Assembly: GCA_964391195.1 (NCBI GenBank)
Contig: CAYMLG010000001.1
Location: 149,478 to 213,477 of the forward strand
Direction of reading: 5' to 3'
Length of the DNA: 64,000 nucleotides
DNA from: JAAYXE01 sp964391195
GTDB taxonomy: Bacteria > Chloroflexota > Anaerolineae > Anaerolineales > UBA4823
Below, piece by piece: positions 9,159 through 18,470 of the stretch. A program made the position numbers and the translations under genes. Position 1 is the first letter of the stretch; every line of letters begins with the position of its first letter. The notes below the pieces were generated by a model. That model saw only the letters and a list, made by a program, of their open reading frames with translations. It ran no database searches and had not been told where the DNA came from.

Positions 9159-11687
9159 ATGGCTAACTCTCTCGACGTCACCCTCCTACCCATTTTTCGC
9201 CAGCTCGGTAAAGACGAACCCGAACTGCCCGGGCTGCACGTTGCCGAGACGCCGCGCCGTGCTGCCCGGGGGCGCAGCGCAGACCAATTGATCCTCTACC
9301 TGTATCTGGCCGGCAACGCCCCGCTCTCCCCTGGCAAACAGGATCAGATTCTGGCCAGGCTGGCGCAGACGTACTATAAGACTTCCGGCTCGGTGACGGC
9401 CGCCCTGCGCACCGTGGCTGAATCCCTGAACCTGTTTTTGCTGGATCGCAACGTCCGTAACGGAAGCACCGGGCGGCAGTCGACCGGCCTGCTGACGCTC
9501 GTCGTCCTGCGGGGCGAACAGCTCTATATATCGCAGTCCGGTCCGGTGCACGCTTACCTCAGCCTGGGCGGGCAAACCCAACACCTGTTCGACCCCCATC
9601 TCTCCGGCCGCGGGCTCGGTTTGAGCCGGACGACCCCCATCCGCTACTATACGGCCACTCTCCAGGCTGGAGACGCCCTGCTGTTGGCCACCCATCCTTC
9701 TCCCAACTGGAGCGCGGCCACCCTGAGCGGAATTTCCGGCCAGGGGTTGGATAACCTGCGCCGGCGGCTGCTGACCCGCGCCGACCTGGAGCTGAACGCA
9801 CTGCTCCTGCTCGCTCGCCCGGGGAATGGGCGTCTGCACCTGGTTCAGGCGCGCCCCCTTGCCGCGACCGCCGACCGGTCCGCTCCCTCTGGCCCCTCCG
9901 GGAGCGATTCGGACGCCCGGCCGGCTGTGCCTGCGGAATCCGAACCGGCCTACGACCCGCTGCCCCCCGACCTCGACCTGGTGGGCGAACACCCCAACCT
10001 GGAAGAAGCGCTCGAGGCCCTGGAGGGTAAACCCAAAGCGGAGGCAAAGCTCGATACCGGGGTCTCGCCCTCCCCAGCCCCAACGACCTCCCCGGCTGCC
10101 CGGGACGAAAACAGGCTCCCGCCCCAGGAGTTGGACCTGGAAGTCGAAACTCCGGCGCCCCGCGAGAGCGCACAGCCGGTCCAGGAGCCCTGGCCGGCAG
10201 CGCAGTTCCCGCCGGCGGATGGCTCGCCCTCCGCCTCCCGGCCCACGGCGCAGGCGACCGTACAGGGGGCCGAGGAGTCAGAAGCCAGCATTCCGCTTGA
10301 GGCGAGGCCTGAGGCCTCGCCCGCACCCGCCACGCAGCCGCAGCGCCCCGCCCGTCGCTCGCTCCCCCTTCCCCCGGTCGGGCGCTGGATCCGCAAGCTG
10401 ATTCTGGGGATCGGGCTGGTTTGGAGCACCCTGATCCGGGCCTTCCGGGTGACCGCCGGTCGCCTGCTGCCCGGCGAATCGATGCTCACGCTGCCGCCGG
10501 CCTTGATGGCATTCATCGCTATCGCCGTGCCGCTGGTGGTTGTGGCGGTGAGCACCTTCGTCTACGTGCAGCGCGGCCTGGCCGCGCAGTACGCCGTGAT
10601 CTTCGATAAGGCCAGCCAGGCCGCCGCTCAGGCTCCGCAGCAGACCGACCCGGTGATGCGGCGCATCGTGTGGGAGACCACTCTGAATTACCTGGACGAG
10701 GCCGAGCAGTACCAACGCACCGCCGAATCCAGGGCGCTGCGCCTGGAGGCGCAGAACGCGCTGGACGAGCTGAACCTGGTCAAACGCCTGAACTACCAGG
10801 ATGCGATCATCGGCGGGCTGCCCAATAATGTGATCGTCACCCGCATGATGGTGTATGACGATCACCTGTATATGCTGGATGGCAATTCCGGGACCGTGCT
10901 GCGCGGGCGGATGACGAATAGCATGGATTACGAGATCGACCCGGCCTTCCAGTGTGGTCCGGGCCACGGCACTTATCTCATCGGTTCGATTATCGACATT
11001 TCACCCCCGCCGTTGGGCAGCGAACCGGGAATGGTCGCCCTGGCGATGGATGCCAGTGGCAATATCCTTTACTGCTTCGATGATGACCCCCCCCGCCCGG
11101 CGACGCTCCCCGCTCCGCCCAATGCGATCAACTGGGGCAGCCCGGTGGCCTTTACCATCGATCCCGACCTGGGCCATTTCTACCTGTTGGATCCGATCGA
11201 CCAGGCGGTCTGGAGCTACTGGTTCAGCAACTTTAAAGATGAGCCGACCTTCTTCTTCGGTGGGGATGTGCCTGATCTGCAATCCGTCGTCGATCTGGCA
11301 ATCGAAAAGAGCAGCCTGTACCTGCTGCATGAGGACGGGGGGATGACCATGTGTACGTACAGCAGCCTGGGGGTCTCGCCGACCCGCTGTGAAGAAAGGG
11401 CTTCGTATATCGACTTGCGTCCGGGGCAGGAGGGCCAGCCCTTCAAGCCGGAGTCGCCCTTCGTCCAGGTGATGGTCAGCCAGCCGCCCGAGCCCTCGCT
11501 CTACCTGCTGGAAGCCAGCACCCGGGCAGTCTATCGCTTCAACCTGCGCACCCTGAATTTCCACCGCCAGTATATGCCCGCCGGTGATCCGGATATAGGC
11601 GAGGCCACAGCTTTCACCGTAAACCGCCTGCAGCGCATCCTGTATCTGGCCGTCAACAACCGGGTGTACCAGGCCAGCATCCCCTGA
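9159..11687 (+). CDS. Membrane protein with degenerate PP2C-like domain and C-terminal beta-propeller
   Basis: The protein is 842 residues. Residues 1 to about 235 have the outline of a PP2C phosphatase domain. However, the places where PP2C has GDSR and SDG read ISQSGPVHAYL and LLATHPSPNW, and no DGxGG is present, so the metal site is lost and it is probably inactive. A Pro/Ala/Glu-rich linker runs to about 410. One transmembrane helix (about 447-470) follows. The outer part (about 545-842) has repeating blade-like segments resembling a beta-propeller. It faces, across a shared terminator, the PP2C and VWA-FHA genes, and a role in the same signalling pathway is inferred. A TATAAT at 9114-9119 is a likely -10 box. 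There is no strong RBS at the ATG. Confidence 0.72.
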   Translation: MANSLDVTLLPIFRQLGKDEPELPGLHVAETPRRAARGRSADQLILYLYLAGNAPLSPGKQDQILARLAQTYYKTSGSVTAALRTVAESLNLFLLDRNVRNGSTGRQSTGLLTLVVLRGEQLYISQSGPVHAYLSLGGQTQHLFDPHLSGRGLGLSRTTPIRYYTATLQAGDALLLATHPSPNWSAATLSGISGQGLDNLRRRLLTRADLELNALLLLARPGNGRLHLVQARPLAATADRSAPSGPSGSDSDARPAVPAESEPAYDPLPPDLDLVGEHPNLEEALEALEGKPKAEAKLDTGVSPSPAPTTSPAARDENRLPPQELDLEVETPAPRESAQPVQEPWPAAQFPPADGSPSASRPTAQATVQGAEESEASIPLEARPEASPAPATQPQRPARRSLPLPPVGRWIRKLILGIGLVWSTLIRAFRVTAGRLLPGESMLTLPPALMAFIAIAVPLVVVAVSTFVYVQRGLAAQYAVIFDKASQAAAQAPQQTDPVMRRIVWETTLNYLDEAEQYQRTAESRALRLEAQNALDELNLVKRLNYQDAIIGGLPNNVIVTRMMVYDDHLYMLDGNSGTVLRGRMTNSMDYEIDPAFQCGPGHGTYLIGSIIDISPPPLGSEPGMVALAMDASGNILYCFDDDPPRPATLPAPPNAINWGSPVAFTIDPDLGHFYLLDPIDQAVWSYWFSNFKDEPTFFFGGDVPDLQSVVDLAIEKSSLYLLHEDGGMTMCTYSSLGVSPTRCEERASYIDLRPGQEGQPFKPESPFVQVMVSQPPEPSLYLLEASTRAVYRFNLRTLNFHRQYMPAGDPDIGEATAFTVNRLQRILYLAVNNRVYQASIP

Positions 11688-11714
11688 CCTGGGAGCAATA
11701 AAAGTTCGCGTAAT

Positions 11715-11749
11715 CCGCGCGGTTTGGCCTTCGTCGCCAAACCGCGCGG
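11715..11749. terminator. Bidirectional terminator between convergent genes
   Basis: The perfect 13-bp stem CCGCGCGGTTTGG / CCAAACCGCGCGG is followed by TATTTATTT on the plus strand. It serves the propeller gene and probably the convergent PP2C gene. Confidence 0.85.
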
Positions 11750-11796
11750 TATTTATTTGGTTGTAAATCCACTATGGGGAAGTGTGGGGCAGCCTC

Positions 11797-13304
11797 TCAG
11801 GGAGAGAGGGTGTTAGTTGGCCAGGCCGTGAGGGTGGCCGGCTGCGTAGCCCCCGCCGGAAGCGTAGCTCCCGNNNNNNNNNNNNNNNNNNNNNNNNNNN
11901 NNNNNNNNNNNNNNNNNNNNNNNNNNNNNNNNNNNNNNNNNNNNNNNNNNNNNNNNNNNNNNNNNNNNNNNNNGGCCAGGCCGTGAGGGTGGCCGGCTGC
12001 GTAGCCCCCGCCGGAAGCGTAGCTCCCGCCGGCTGCGTAGCTCCCGCCGGAAGTGTGGCTATCGGAGAGGCCGGCAGCGAAGGACTGATGGCGGGGAAGG
12101 GGGACGCTTCGGCGGTGAAAAGGGCCGTTGGCTGCGGCTGGCTCGTCGCCGGTGGAGGCGGGAACGGGCTCTGGCGGGGCGCGATCACCGGGCCGGGCAG
12201 GGGCAACGCCGGGACCTCGGTGGCAACCTGGTTCTCGTCCCCGATGGCGCCGGGCAGCGGCAAGGGGATGCCCGCCAGGACGACCAGCGCGCCCATCGCC
12301 AGCACACCCACCAGCGAAATCAGGCTCACCCCCAGGCAGGCGACGCCCATCCGGTGGGAGCTTCGCTGCCAGAGGGGGAAGCGCCTGGGGAGCGGTGCGG
12401 TCTCAGCACGAACCCCTACCGGTTGAGTCGCCTCCGGCCGGTCCATTGCCGCCGGGCGCTGCGCGGTCGACGGAAGCAAAGCTCCCGCCGGCAGCGCCAC
12501 CGGCTGCTCGAGCGCCACGACCGTGGTATTGTCGTGCCCGCCGCGCTGGTTGGCGATCTCGATCAGCTTGTTGACCGCTTCTTGAAGTGGATAAGTGCTC
12601 AACACGCGCTGGATTTCGTCATCGTCCACCAGGTCGGTGAGCCCGTCGCTGCACAGCAGCACCTGATCCCCGGGTAATAAACGCGTCCCCTGGTTCGCTT
12701 CCGCCTGCTCATCGGATTCCTGTGAGCGCAGTCGCAGCCGTATATCGGGGATTACCCTCTGAGGCGAGCCCAGATAGCGGCGGATCACATGCGAATTGGG
12801 GTGCCCCCGGATTTGGTCGGGCGTGATGGCCCCATGTTCCAGCGCTTCCTGGATCCAGGTATGGTCGGTGGAGATCTGGTGAATCCGACCGCCGCGCAGC
12901 AGGTAAATGCGCGAATCGCCGACGTTGACCGTGAACAGGCGGTCCCCGATGATCCAACCACAGGCGCAGGTGGCGCCCATGCCCTTCTGGCTGGCCTGCT
13001 GCTCGGACTGCTCGTAGATCGCCTGGCTGGCTTCGATCACCGCCTGCACCAGCGTGTTCGCCGGGAAAGACCCATCGCTGGCGGCTACCACCCGGCTGAT
13101 CGTCTCCACTGCGAGCTCGGCCGCTACCTCTCCGGCTTTATGTCCCCCGATGCCGTCTGCGACCACAGCCAGGACGGAAGGCACCCGCCCCGGCCCCGGA
13201 AGATAGAAAGCGGAGACAGAGTAGCGGTCTTCGTTGTTCTTCCCGGTCATTCCCGGGTGACTCCCTGCGGCCACCCGGAGATGCGCCCGTTCTGCAGGGA
13301 TCAA
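11797..13304 (-). CDS. PP2C-family Ser/Thr protein phosphatase with membrane anchor
   Basis: Metal-dependent phosphatase of the bacterial Stp1/PrpC type. All catalytic motifs are intact: NNEDRY (D26), VADGIGGHKAGE (D50), VNVGDSRIYLLRGG (129-139), LLCSDGLTDLVDDDEI (D220) and GGHDNTTVV (D258). A transmembrane helix (about 319-346) is followed by an extracytoplasmic Pro/Ala/Thr-rich tail with repeated AGATxP units. A scaffold gap lies in the tail. Its flanks (11819-11873 and 11974-12028) are identical, and removing 155 bases gives a clean end, ...TLTAWPTNTLSP, with stop TGA at 11797-11799 (450 residues). Start is TTG at 13304, overlapping the stop of the VWA-FHA gene (TTGA), so translation is coupled. 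Confidence 0.9.
11819..12028. other. Scaffold gap (100 N at 11874-11973) flanked by an identical 55-base overlap
   Basis: Bases 11819-11873 equal 11974-12028. This is the same arrangement as the gap in icd, so it is probably an unmerged contig overlap. The surrounding sequence encodes AGATxP repeats, and this short repetition may be what broke the assembly. Confidence 0.88.
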
Positions 13305-15238
13305 GCCTGAGCCTCCTGTTTTTCGTCCTCGGGGAGCAGCGCCGGTTTGGGCGCGTCCGGCGGGTGGGGCAGGCTAAACCGGAACGCCGCCCGCCCGATA
13401 TGGATCAGATCGCCGTGGTTCAAAACCCTCCCGTTATCGCCCAGCGGTTCGTAGTTGACCCAGGTCCCGGCGATGGAGCCCTCGTCGATCAAGCGGAAGC
13501 TTCCCTCGCCGCTGCGCACCAGCCGGGCGTGACAGGCTTCGACCGAAGGGTCGTCCAGGACGAAGGTTGCCTGGTTCGGATCACAGCCGAAGAAAGTTTC
13601 GTCCATCATGACCGGCAGAGAAGTGTGTGGATCGGCGGTCGAGGTGGGCAGGCTCCCGTTTGGGAGGGGGGTGAGCACAGCCAGGGCTGGCTCTCCCCGC
13701 CGGGGGCGGCGCTGCAGCCGGCTGAACCAATTCGGCATGCGGCGGGTGACAGCTTCTGCCTTGGGCAGCGGGATAGGATGCGCCGGAGACGGCCGCCGCC
13801 GGGCTTGCCTTGCTTTCAGCGAGGCATACGGGTGAATCCTACCCCTTAAAATGAGGACCAGGATCACACCCGAGGCGATAATCAGCGCGGCCAGGGCGGC
13901 CAGTTGGGGAATATTCTTCGACAGGCCGGCGACAAAGCTGACCTTCGGTTGTTCCACATTCACCTGCACCAGGGTGTCGATGCTCAGCCCGACCAGGCCC
14001 AGCACGTCAACCACCTCGACCTTCAGCAGGTGCTGCCCACTGGCGCGGTATTCGCTCAAATCCCATTGAAACTGGTCGAAGGGAGGGGCGGTGTTCTCGG
14101 CCACCAGGGCATCATCGACGTACAGGCGGGATAACCGCAGCGGGCGGGCCTTTTGGTCTGGGAACGCCACCAGGATCTGCAAAAGGCGCGTATCCGGTGC
14201 ATAGTCGATGCTGCCGCTCTCGATTTCTTCCACCGAAACTTCTTTGTCTACAGGTTGGCGCTCGATTTCCAGGGGCGGCGAGACGAATACCGGCTCGGGC
14301 GGCAGGATCTCAAGCTCGAACTGCACGGCCGGGGAACTCAATTGCAGGTCTTCCCGATCGATTTCGGCCACCAGGGCGTGCTCGCCATTGGTGCGCGCCT
14401 GGGACTCGTAGGTAAGGTGGTATACGCTGCGCAGTGGCTCGAGCACAACCTCCGGGTCGGGGAGGTCTTCAGGGCCGGAGACCCGGTAGAATTGGCCGCC
14501 GGTTTGAGCCGCCAACTGGACCAGGCGGTTTCCTCCCTCGGTCAGGGGAGCGCTGGGAGGGGTGATCATCCACACCGTGATGTGGACGCCCATCTGCTTC
14601 GCCCGGCTGGCGATCTCCTCCAGCGGCCGGCTGGTTTGTCCTTCCATTGGTGGGGTAACGTAGAGGATGACTTTCCCCATCCCCTGGCGCGGCGGCTCAC
14701 CGGAGATGATCTCGATCGCCCGCAGCAGGGTTTCCAGGCTGGGCTCAAACTCCCGGGCCGGAAACTCCAACCCCTGTAAGGCTCCCAACCACTGTCCCGG
14801 GTTCTCTAGATGGGTCAGCTCGCCCCCATTTGGGACAACAAAGTTGAGATCGTCGATGGTCGTCCCCTGGCGGCGGTTGGCCCAATCGCTCAGCCCTGCG
14901 AGCACGTACTCGTAACGCGATGTCCCTGTGCCGTCGCGAACGGCGAAAACCGGTCCCGGGTTGATCGCCAGGACCATCTGGACACCCGGCCGGATCTCGG
15001 CCAGGCTGGTGAGCGGAACCTGCTGCCCATCTTCCAACAGGCGTACGTGTTCCGCCCGCAGGCCGTGCGCGAACAAGCCTCCCGGGCCGCGGACGTCTAG
15101 ATAAGTTTCAACAGTTGGGAAATGCCCGGTATGAAGCGCGCTTAAACTGGCGCTGGCCGCATCCTGCCCCCGCGCAGCGAGAGGGAGCGCAAGCAGGCAC
15201 ACCAGGACCAGAAAAAGGCCCCTCACCTGTCTTCTCAT
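13301..15238 (-). CDS. Secreted/membrane VWA-like protein with cytoplasmic FHA domain
   Basis: The protein is 645 residues. A signal peptide (RRQVRGLFLVLVCLLALPLAARG) at the chosen ATG selects 15238 over an upstream in-frame codon. A VWA-like domain (about 60-280) follows, whose MIDAS position reads NPGPVF instead of DxSxS, so it is probably degenerate. Next come an Ig-like stretch, a transmembrane helix (about 444-468) and a C-terminal FHA domain (about 548-635) with DDPSVEACHARL and GTWVNYE, which binds phosphothreonine in the family. The following PP2C gene overlaps its stop. A kinase/phosphatase-controlled sensor is inferred; no kinase gene is in the window. The -10 box TACAAT ends 7 bases before the ATG and no SD is present. 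Confidence 0.83.
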   Translation of the reverse strand: MRRQVRGLFLVLVCLLALPLAARGQDAASASLSALHTGHFPTVETYLDVRGPGGLFAHGLRAEHVRLLEDGQQVPLTSLAEIRPGVQMVLAINPGPVFAVRDGTGTSRYEYVLAGLSDWANRRQGTTIDDLNFVVPNGGELTHLENPGQWLGALQGLEFPAREFEPSLETLLRAIEIISGEPPRQGMGKVILYVTPPMEGQTSRPLEEIASRAKQMGVHITVWMITPPSAPLTEGGNRLVQLAAQTGGQFYRVSGPEDLPDPEVVLEPLRSVYHLTYESQARTNGEHALVAEIDREDLQLSSPAVQFELEILPPEPVFVSPPLEIERQPVDKEVSVEEIESGSIDYAPDTRLLQILVAFPDQKARPLRLSRLYVDDALVAENTAPPFDQFQWDLSEYRASGQHLLKVEVVDVLGLVGLSIDTLVQVNVEQPKVSFVAGLSKNIPQLAALAALIIASGVILVLILRGRIHPYASLKARQARRRPSPAHPIPLPKAEAVTRRMPNWFSRLQRRPRRGEPALAVLTPLPNGSLPTSTADPHTSLPVMMDETFFGCDPNQATFVLDDPSVEACHARLVRSGEGSFRLIDEGSIAGTWVNYEPLGDNGRVLNHGDLIHIGRAAFRFSLPHPPDAPKPALLPEDEKQEAQA

Positions 15239-15245
15239 GGCCTGA

Positions 15246-15251
15246 ATTGTA
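15246..15251 (-). promoter_or_regulatory. -10 element of the VWA-FHA/PP2C unit (leaderless start)
   Basis: TACAAT on the minus strand ends 7 bases before the ATG at 15238, and there is no Shine-Dalgarno sequence. Confidence 0.55.
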
Positions 15252-15308
15252 GCACAGCCTATAAATATTCGGCGTGCACCAGGGCAAAAGAGCGCCCAGG
15301 GGTCTCGC

Positions 15309-15357
15309 GCGGTTTGCGGGTCATTACCGCTGCAGCCAGTCACGACCCGCAAACCGC
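15309..15357 (-). terminator. Hairpin after the multi-pass membrane protein gene
   Basis: The 14-bp perfect stem GCGGTTTGCGGGTC / GACCCGCAAACCGC lies 12 bases past the stop of the 15369-16262 gene and upstream of the VWA-FHA promoter. There is no clear T tract. Confidence 0.6.
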
Positions 15358-15368
15358 AGGGACAAGGG

Positions 15369-16262
15369 CTACAGGAGCACCGCCTCAGTTCGGCCGGTCA
15401 ACCGCAGGTAAGTGAGCGTCCACGCGGATTGGACGAAGGACTGCAGGATGCCGTTGAGGAGGATGGCCACCGGGAGAAACCCGATCAGGCACAGACCGGC
15501 GAGCAGAAGGCCGCCGCTAGCCACCGGGTCGCTCCCAGTAGCAAGCCCGATCATGGCTGGCAACACCACCACCACAAACGGTATGCCAAGGATGAAGCCG
15601 GCTACCACGCTAATCACCACCAGCAGGATCGCCATCAGCAGCACCGGCCCAAGGTTGGTCTTTAGAATATTCCAGCCCCGTTCGATGCCGGCCATGATCC
15701 CCAGATTGTCGATCACAATCCCATTGCTCGCCAGTTGGACTACCAGCCCGCCCAGCCAGACCAGAGGGATGAAGATGCATAAGAATGGGATCAGGCATAT
15801 CAGGCCGACCACGGTGAATGCCAGGACGAGGATGACAAGGACAGCGATTACGAAGGCAGCGACACCAAACAGCAGATTGATCCCAAACACGCGCCAGAAA
15901 TAGGGCAGGCTGCCGTTGAATAATTCGCCGAAGCTCAGCCCGGTTTCTCGCTGATCGGCGAGTGAAGCGCCCCGGATCAGACCGATCCGGCCCACGGTTC
16001 CGAAGAAGATCGCCAGCAGAACCAGGACGAAAACCACCGCGATGATGATCAATGCCAGCAGCGTAATCTGCCAGTCAGGCGGTTGGTTGAAATCGAAGAA
16101 TGGCTGCAACCGCGGGGGAATATCCTCATCCCTCATACGGTACTGGAATTGGCTGGAGCCCCAGTTCCCACTGGAGCAGCTCGCCAGAATGCCGAAGATC
16201 CACAGGATTTTGTGTTTCCAGATGATGCGCCAGGCGCGGGAGAGAACATTTCCGATTTCCAT
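15369..16262 (-). CDS. Multi-pass membrane protein of unknown function
   Basis: The protein is 297 residues. It begins with an amphipathic block, MEIGNVLSRAWRIIWKHKIL, and a short hydrophobic stretch, followed by about five further transmembrane segments (near 66-92, 120-165, 205-240 and 250-280). The layout resembles the glycerophosphodiester-phosphodiesterase membrane-domain-like proteins (DUF7544 style) common in Chloroflexota, with GNVLSRAWRI at the N-terminus and ERGWNILKTNLG before the later helices. RBS GGAGG precedes the ATG. It lies between guaA and the VWA-FHA genes on the same strand, with terminator-like structure after it. No function can be assigned. Confidence 0.7.
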   Translation of the reverse strand: MEIGNVLSRAWRIIWKHKILWIFGILASCSSGNWGSSQFQYRMRDEDIPPRLQPFFDFNQPPDWQITLLALIIIAVVFVLVLLAIFFGTVGRIGLIRGASLADQRETGLSFGELFNGSLPYFWRVFGINLLFGVAAFVIAVLVILVLAFTVVGLICLIPFLCIFIPLVWLGGLVVQLASNGIVIDNLGIMAGIERGWNILKTNLGPVLLMAILLVVISVVAGFILGIPFVVVVLPAMIGLATGSDPVASGGLLLAGLCLIGFLPVAILLNGILQSFVQSAWTLTYLRLTGRTEAVLL

Positions 16263-16341
16263 GAATCCTCCTTACGTTTAACGAGCCTATGTGGTTTCCA
16301 AGCTGGAGTGTTTTTCAATCCAGCCATGTGGACAATGTAAT

Positions 16342-17895
16342 CTACTCCCACTCAATGGTACCGGGTGGTTTGCTGGTAATGTCGTAAACCACTCGATTGA
16401 TGCCTGGCGCTTCGTTAACAATCCGGTTGGCGACCCGTGCCAGAAGCGGGTAGGGGAGGCGCGCCCAATCGGCGGTCATAAAATCCTCGGTAGTGACTGC
16501 CCGCAGCGCGACGGTCTCCTGATACGTGCGTTGGTCACCCATCACCCCGACCGAACGGACCGGGAGCAGCACCGCGAAGGCCTGGGCTGTCCCTTCCTGC
16601 TCTTCTCCGGGTCTCAGCCGCAGCAGCCCCTCTGCCTCCAATTCTTCAATCAGGATTGCATCTGCGGTCCGCAGCCGCTCCAGGCGTTCGGGGGTGATTT
16701 CCCCCAGGCAGCGCACCGCAAGCCCCGGCCCGGGGAAGGGCTGGCGCCAGACGAGCCGGCCCGGTAGGCCCAGGGTCTCTCCTACGAGCCGCACTTCATC
16801 TTTGAACAGGTAACGCAGCGGCTCCACCAGTTCGAACTGCATGTTCTCGGGCAGCCCGCCGACGTTGTGGTGGGTCTTGATGCGGTGGGCCTTGGCCCGA
16901 TCCGGGGCGCTCGATTCAACCACATCGGGGTAGATTGTGCCCTGGACCAGAAAACGCGGTTTACCCAACTGCCGGGCCAGAGCCTCGAAAATGCGGATGA
17001 ACAGTTCGCCGATGATCCGCCGTTTCTGTTCGGGGTCGATGACGCCCTTCAGGGCCTGCATAAACTGATCGATCGCGTCCACCACGATCAGTTCAACCCC
17101 CAGGGTGTCTTGCAGGGCCGCTTTGACCTGAGCTGCTTCACCCTTGCGCAGCAATCCGGTGTCCACGAACACCGCCGTGAGCTGATCGCCCACCGCGCGC
17201 TGCACCATGGCGGTGGCCACGCTTGAATCAACCCCGCCGCTGACTGCTGAGAGCACCGCCTCCCCGCCGACCTGGGCTCGAATGCGTTCCACGCTCTCCT
17301 GGATGATCGAGGCCGGCGTCCATTCGGGCTTTGCCCCGCACACCTCCACTGCAAACCGGCGCAGCATCTCCGCACCACCCGGGCTGTGCCGCACTTCGGG
17401 ATGGAACTGGAGACCAAAATAGCCTCGTTCCAGGTCGCCGATTGCCGCCACGGGTGAGTTATCGCTGCTGGCCAGCACGGTGAACCCCGGCGGGGGGACA
17501 TCGATGCGGTCGCCGTGCGACATCCACACCTGCTGTTCTCCGGGGGGGATGAGCGGGTTTTCCTGGGTGGGGGTCAACTGGGCAGGGCCATACTCTCGCC
17601 GGGTGGCAGGCGCTACTTTTCCGCCGAAGGCATGGGTCAGAGCCTGCATGCCATAGCAGATACCGAGCACCGGCAGGCCGCTTTCGATCACATAGTCCGG
17701 GATAACCGGCGCTCCCGGTTCGTAGACCGAACCCGGCCCGCCGGAAAGGATGAACCCTTTGGGCTGCAGGGCCATCACTTCTTCCGGAACTGCATCCCAG
17801 GGAAACAGCTCGCTGTACACTTGCGCTTCTCGCACCCGGCGGGCAATGAGCTGCGCGTACTGTGAGCCGAAATCCAGTACTGCGATCGCGTCCAT
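16342..17895 (-). CDS. guaA: GMP synthase (glutamine-hydrolysing)
   Basis: Converts XMP to GMP using glutamine and ATP. The protein is 517 residues, normal length. The N-terminal class I glutamine amidotransferase has the catalytic triad C80 (GICYGMQ), H165 and E167 (QFHPE). The ATP pyrophosphatase P-loop SGGVDSS is at 219-225, and the C-terminal dimerisation domain ends in PPGTIEWE, as is typical. The ATG at 17895 overlaps the xpt stop (TGATG); a GTG one codon earlier is also possible. It is co-transcribed and translationally coupled with xpt, linking xanthine salvage to GMP formation. Confidence 0.97.
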   Translation of the reverse strand: MDAIAVLDFGSQYAQLIARRVREAQVYSELFPWDAVPEEVMALQPKGFILSGGPGSVYEPGAPVIPDYVIESGLPVLGICYGMQALTHAFGGKVAPATRREYGPAQLTPTQENPLIPPGEQQVWMSHGDRIDVPPPGFTVLASSDNSPVAAIGDLERGYFGLQFHPEVRHSPGGAEMLRRFAVEVCGAKPEWTPASIIQESVERIRAQVGGEAVLSAVSGGVDSSVATAMVQRAVGDQLTAVFVDTGLLRKGEAAQVKAALQDTLGVELIVVDAIDQFMQALKGVIDPEQKRRIIGELFIRIFEALARQLGKPRFLVQGTIYPDVVESSAPDRAKAHRIKTHHNVGGLPENMQFELVEPLRYLFKDEVRLVGETLGLPGRLVWRQPFPGPGLAVRCLGEITPERLERLRTADAILIEELEAEGLLRLRPGEEQEGTAQAFAVLLPVRSVGVMGDQRTYQETVALRAVTTEDFMTADWARLPYPLLARVANRIVNEAPGINRVVYDITSKPPGTIEWE

Positions 17896-18470
17896 CACTC
17901 GTTCTCGAACAGGATCTGGCTATCTTCCATGCTGCTGATCCTGGCCAGCGCCTCCACCGGGATGCCCAGGTGCGACAGGGCATCTCGCCCGCCCTCGAAG
18001 GTCTTTTCAATCAGCGTCCCAATGCCCACAACTTTCGCCCCAGCAGTCTGTGCCAGGCGCACCAGGCCCAGGATTGTGGCACCGCTGGCGAGAAAATCAT
18101 CGATGATCAGGACCTTCTCTTTCACGGTCAGGTACTCTGGGGAAATGATCAGTTCTACCGTCCGGCCTTTGGTGTGCGAAGGCGTGAGGGTGAGGAACAC
18201 CTGGTCGGGCATGGTGATCGGTTTGTGCTTGCGGGCATACACGACGGGCAGATCCAGGTGCAGCCCGGTGGTCAGGGCGGGGGCAATGCCGGAGATCTCC
18301 GCGGTGAGCACCTTTGTCGCTCCAATCCCGGCAAAGCGCCGCGCCAGCTCTCGTCCGCAGGCATCCATCAATTTCGGGTCCACCTGATGGTTGATAAACC
18401 CATCCACTTTCAGTATTCCGTTCCCCAAATTCAGCCCCTCACGCCGAATCCGCTCTCTCAGTTCCTTCAT
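17895..18470 (-). CDS. xpt: Xanthine phosphoribosyltransferase
   Basis: Salvages xanthine with PRPP to XMP, the substrate of the next gene, guaA. The protein is 191 residues, the usual length. The PRPP-binding motif VLIIDDFLASG is at 120-130, and the N-terminal ILKVDGFINHQVDP block is characteristic of Xpt. RBS AGGAGG lies 5-6 bases before the ATG. No purine-riboswitch core could be recognised in the 288 bases upstream, unlike in Bacillus. Confidence 0.95.
   Translation of the reverse strand: MKELRERIRREGLNLGNGILKVDGFINHQVDPKLMDACGRELARRFAGIGATKVLTAEISGIAPALTTGLHLDLPVVYARKHKPITMPDQVFLTLTPSHTKGRTVELIISPEYLTVKEKVLIIDDFLASGATILGLVRLAQTAGAKVVGIGTLIEKTFEGGRDALSHLGIPVEALARISSMEDSQILFENE

Noticed and set aside
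11974..12064. CRISPR-like or mobile repeat array
   Set aside because: The short G/C-rich repeats encode AGATxP units in the PP2C tail and have no spacers of constant length.
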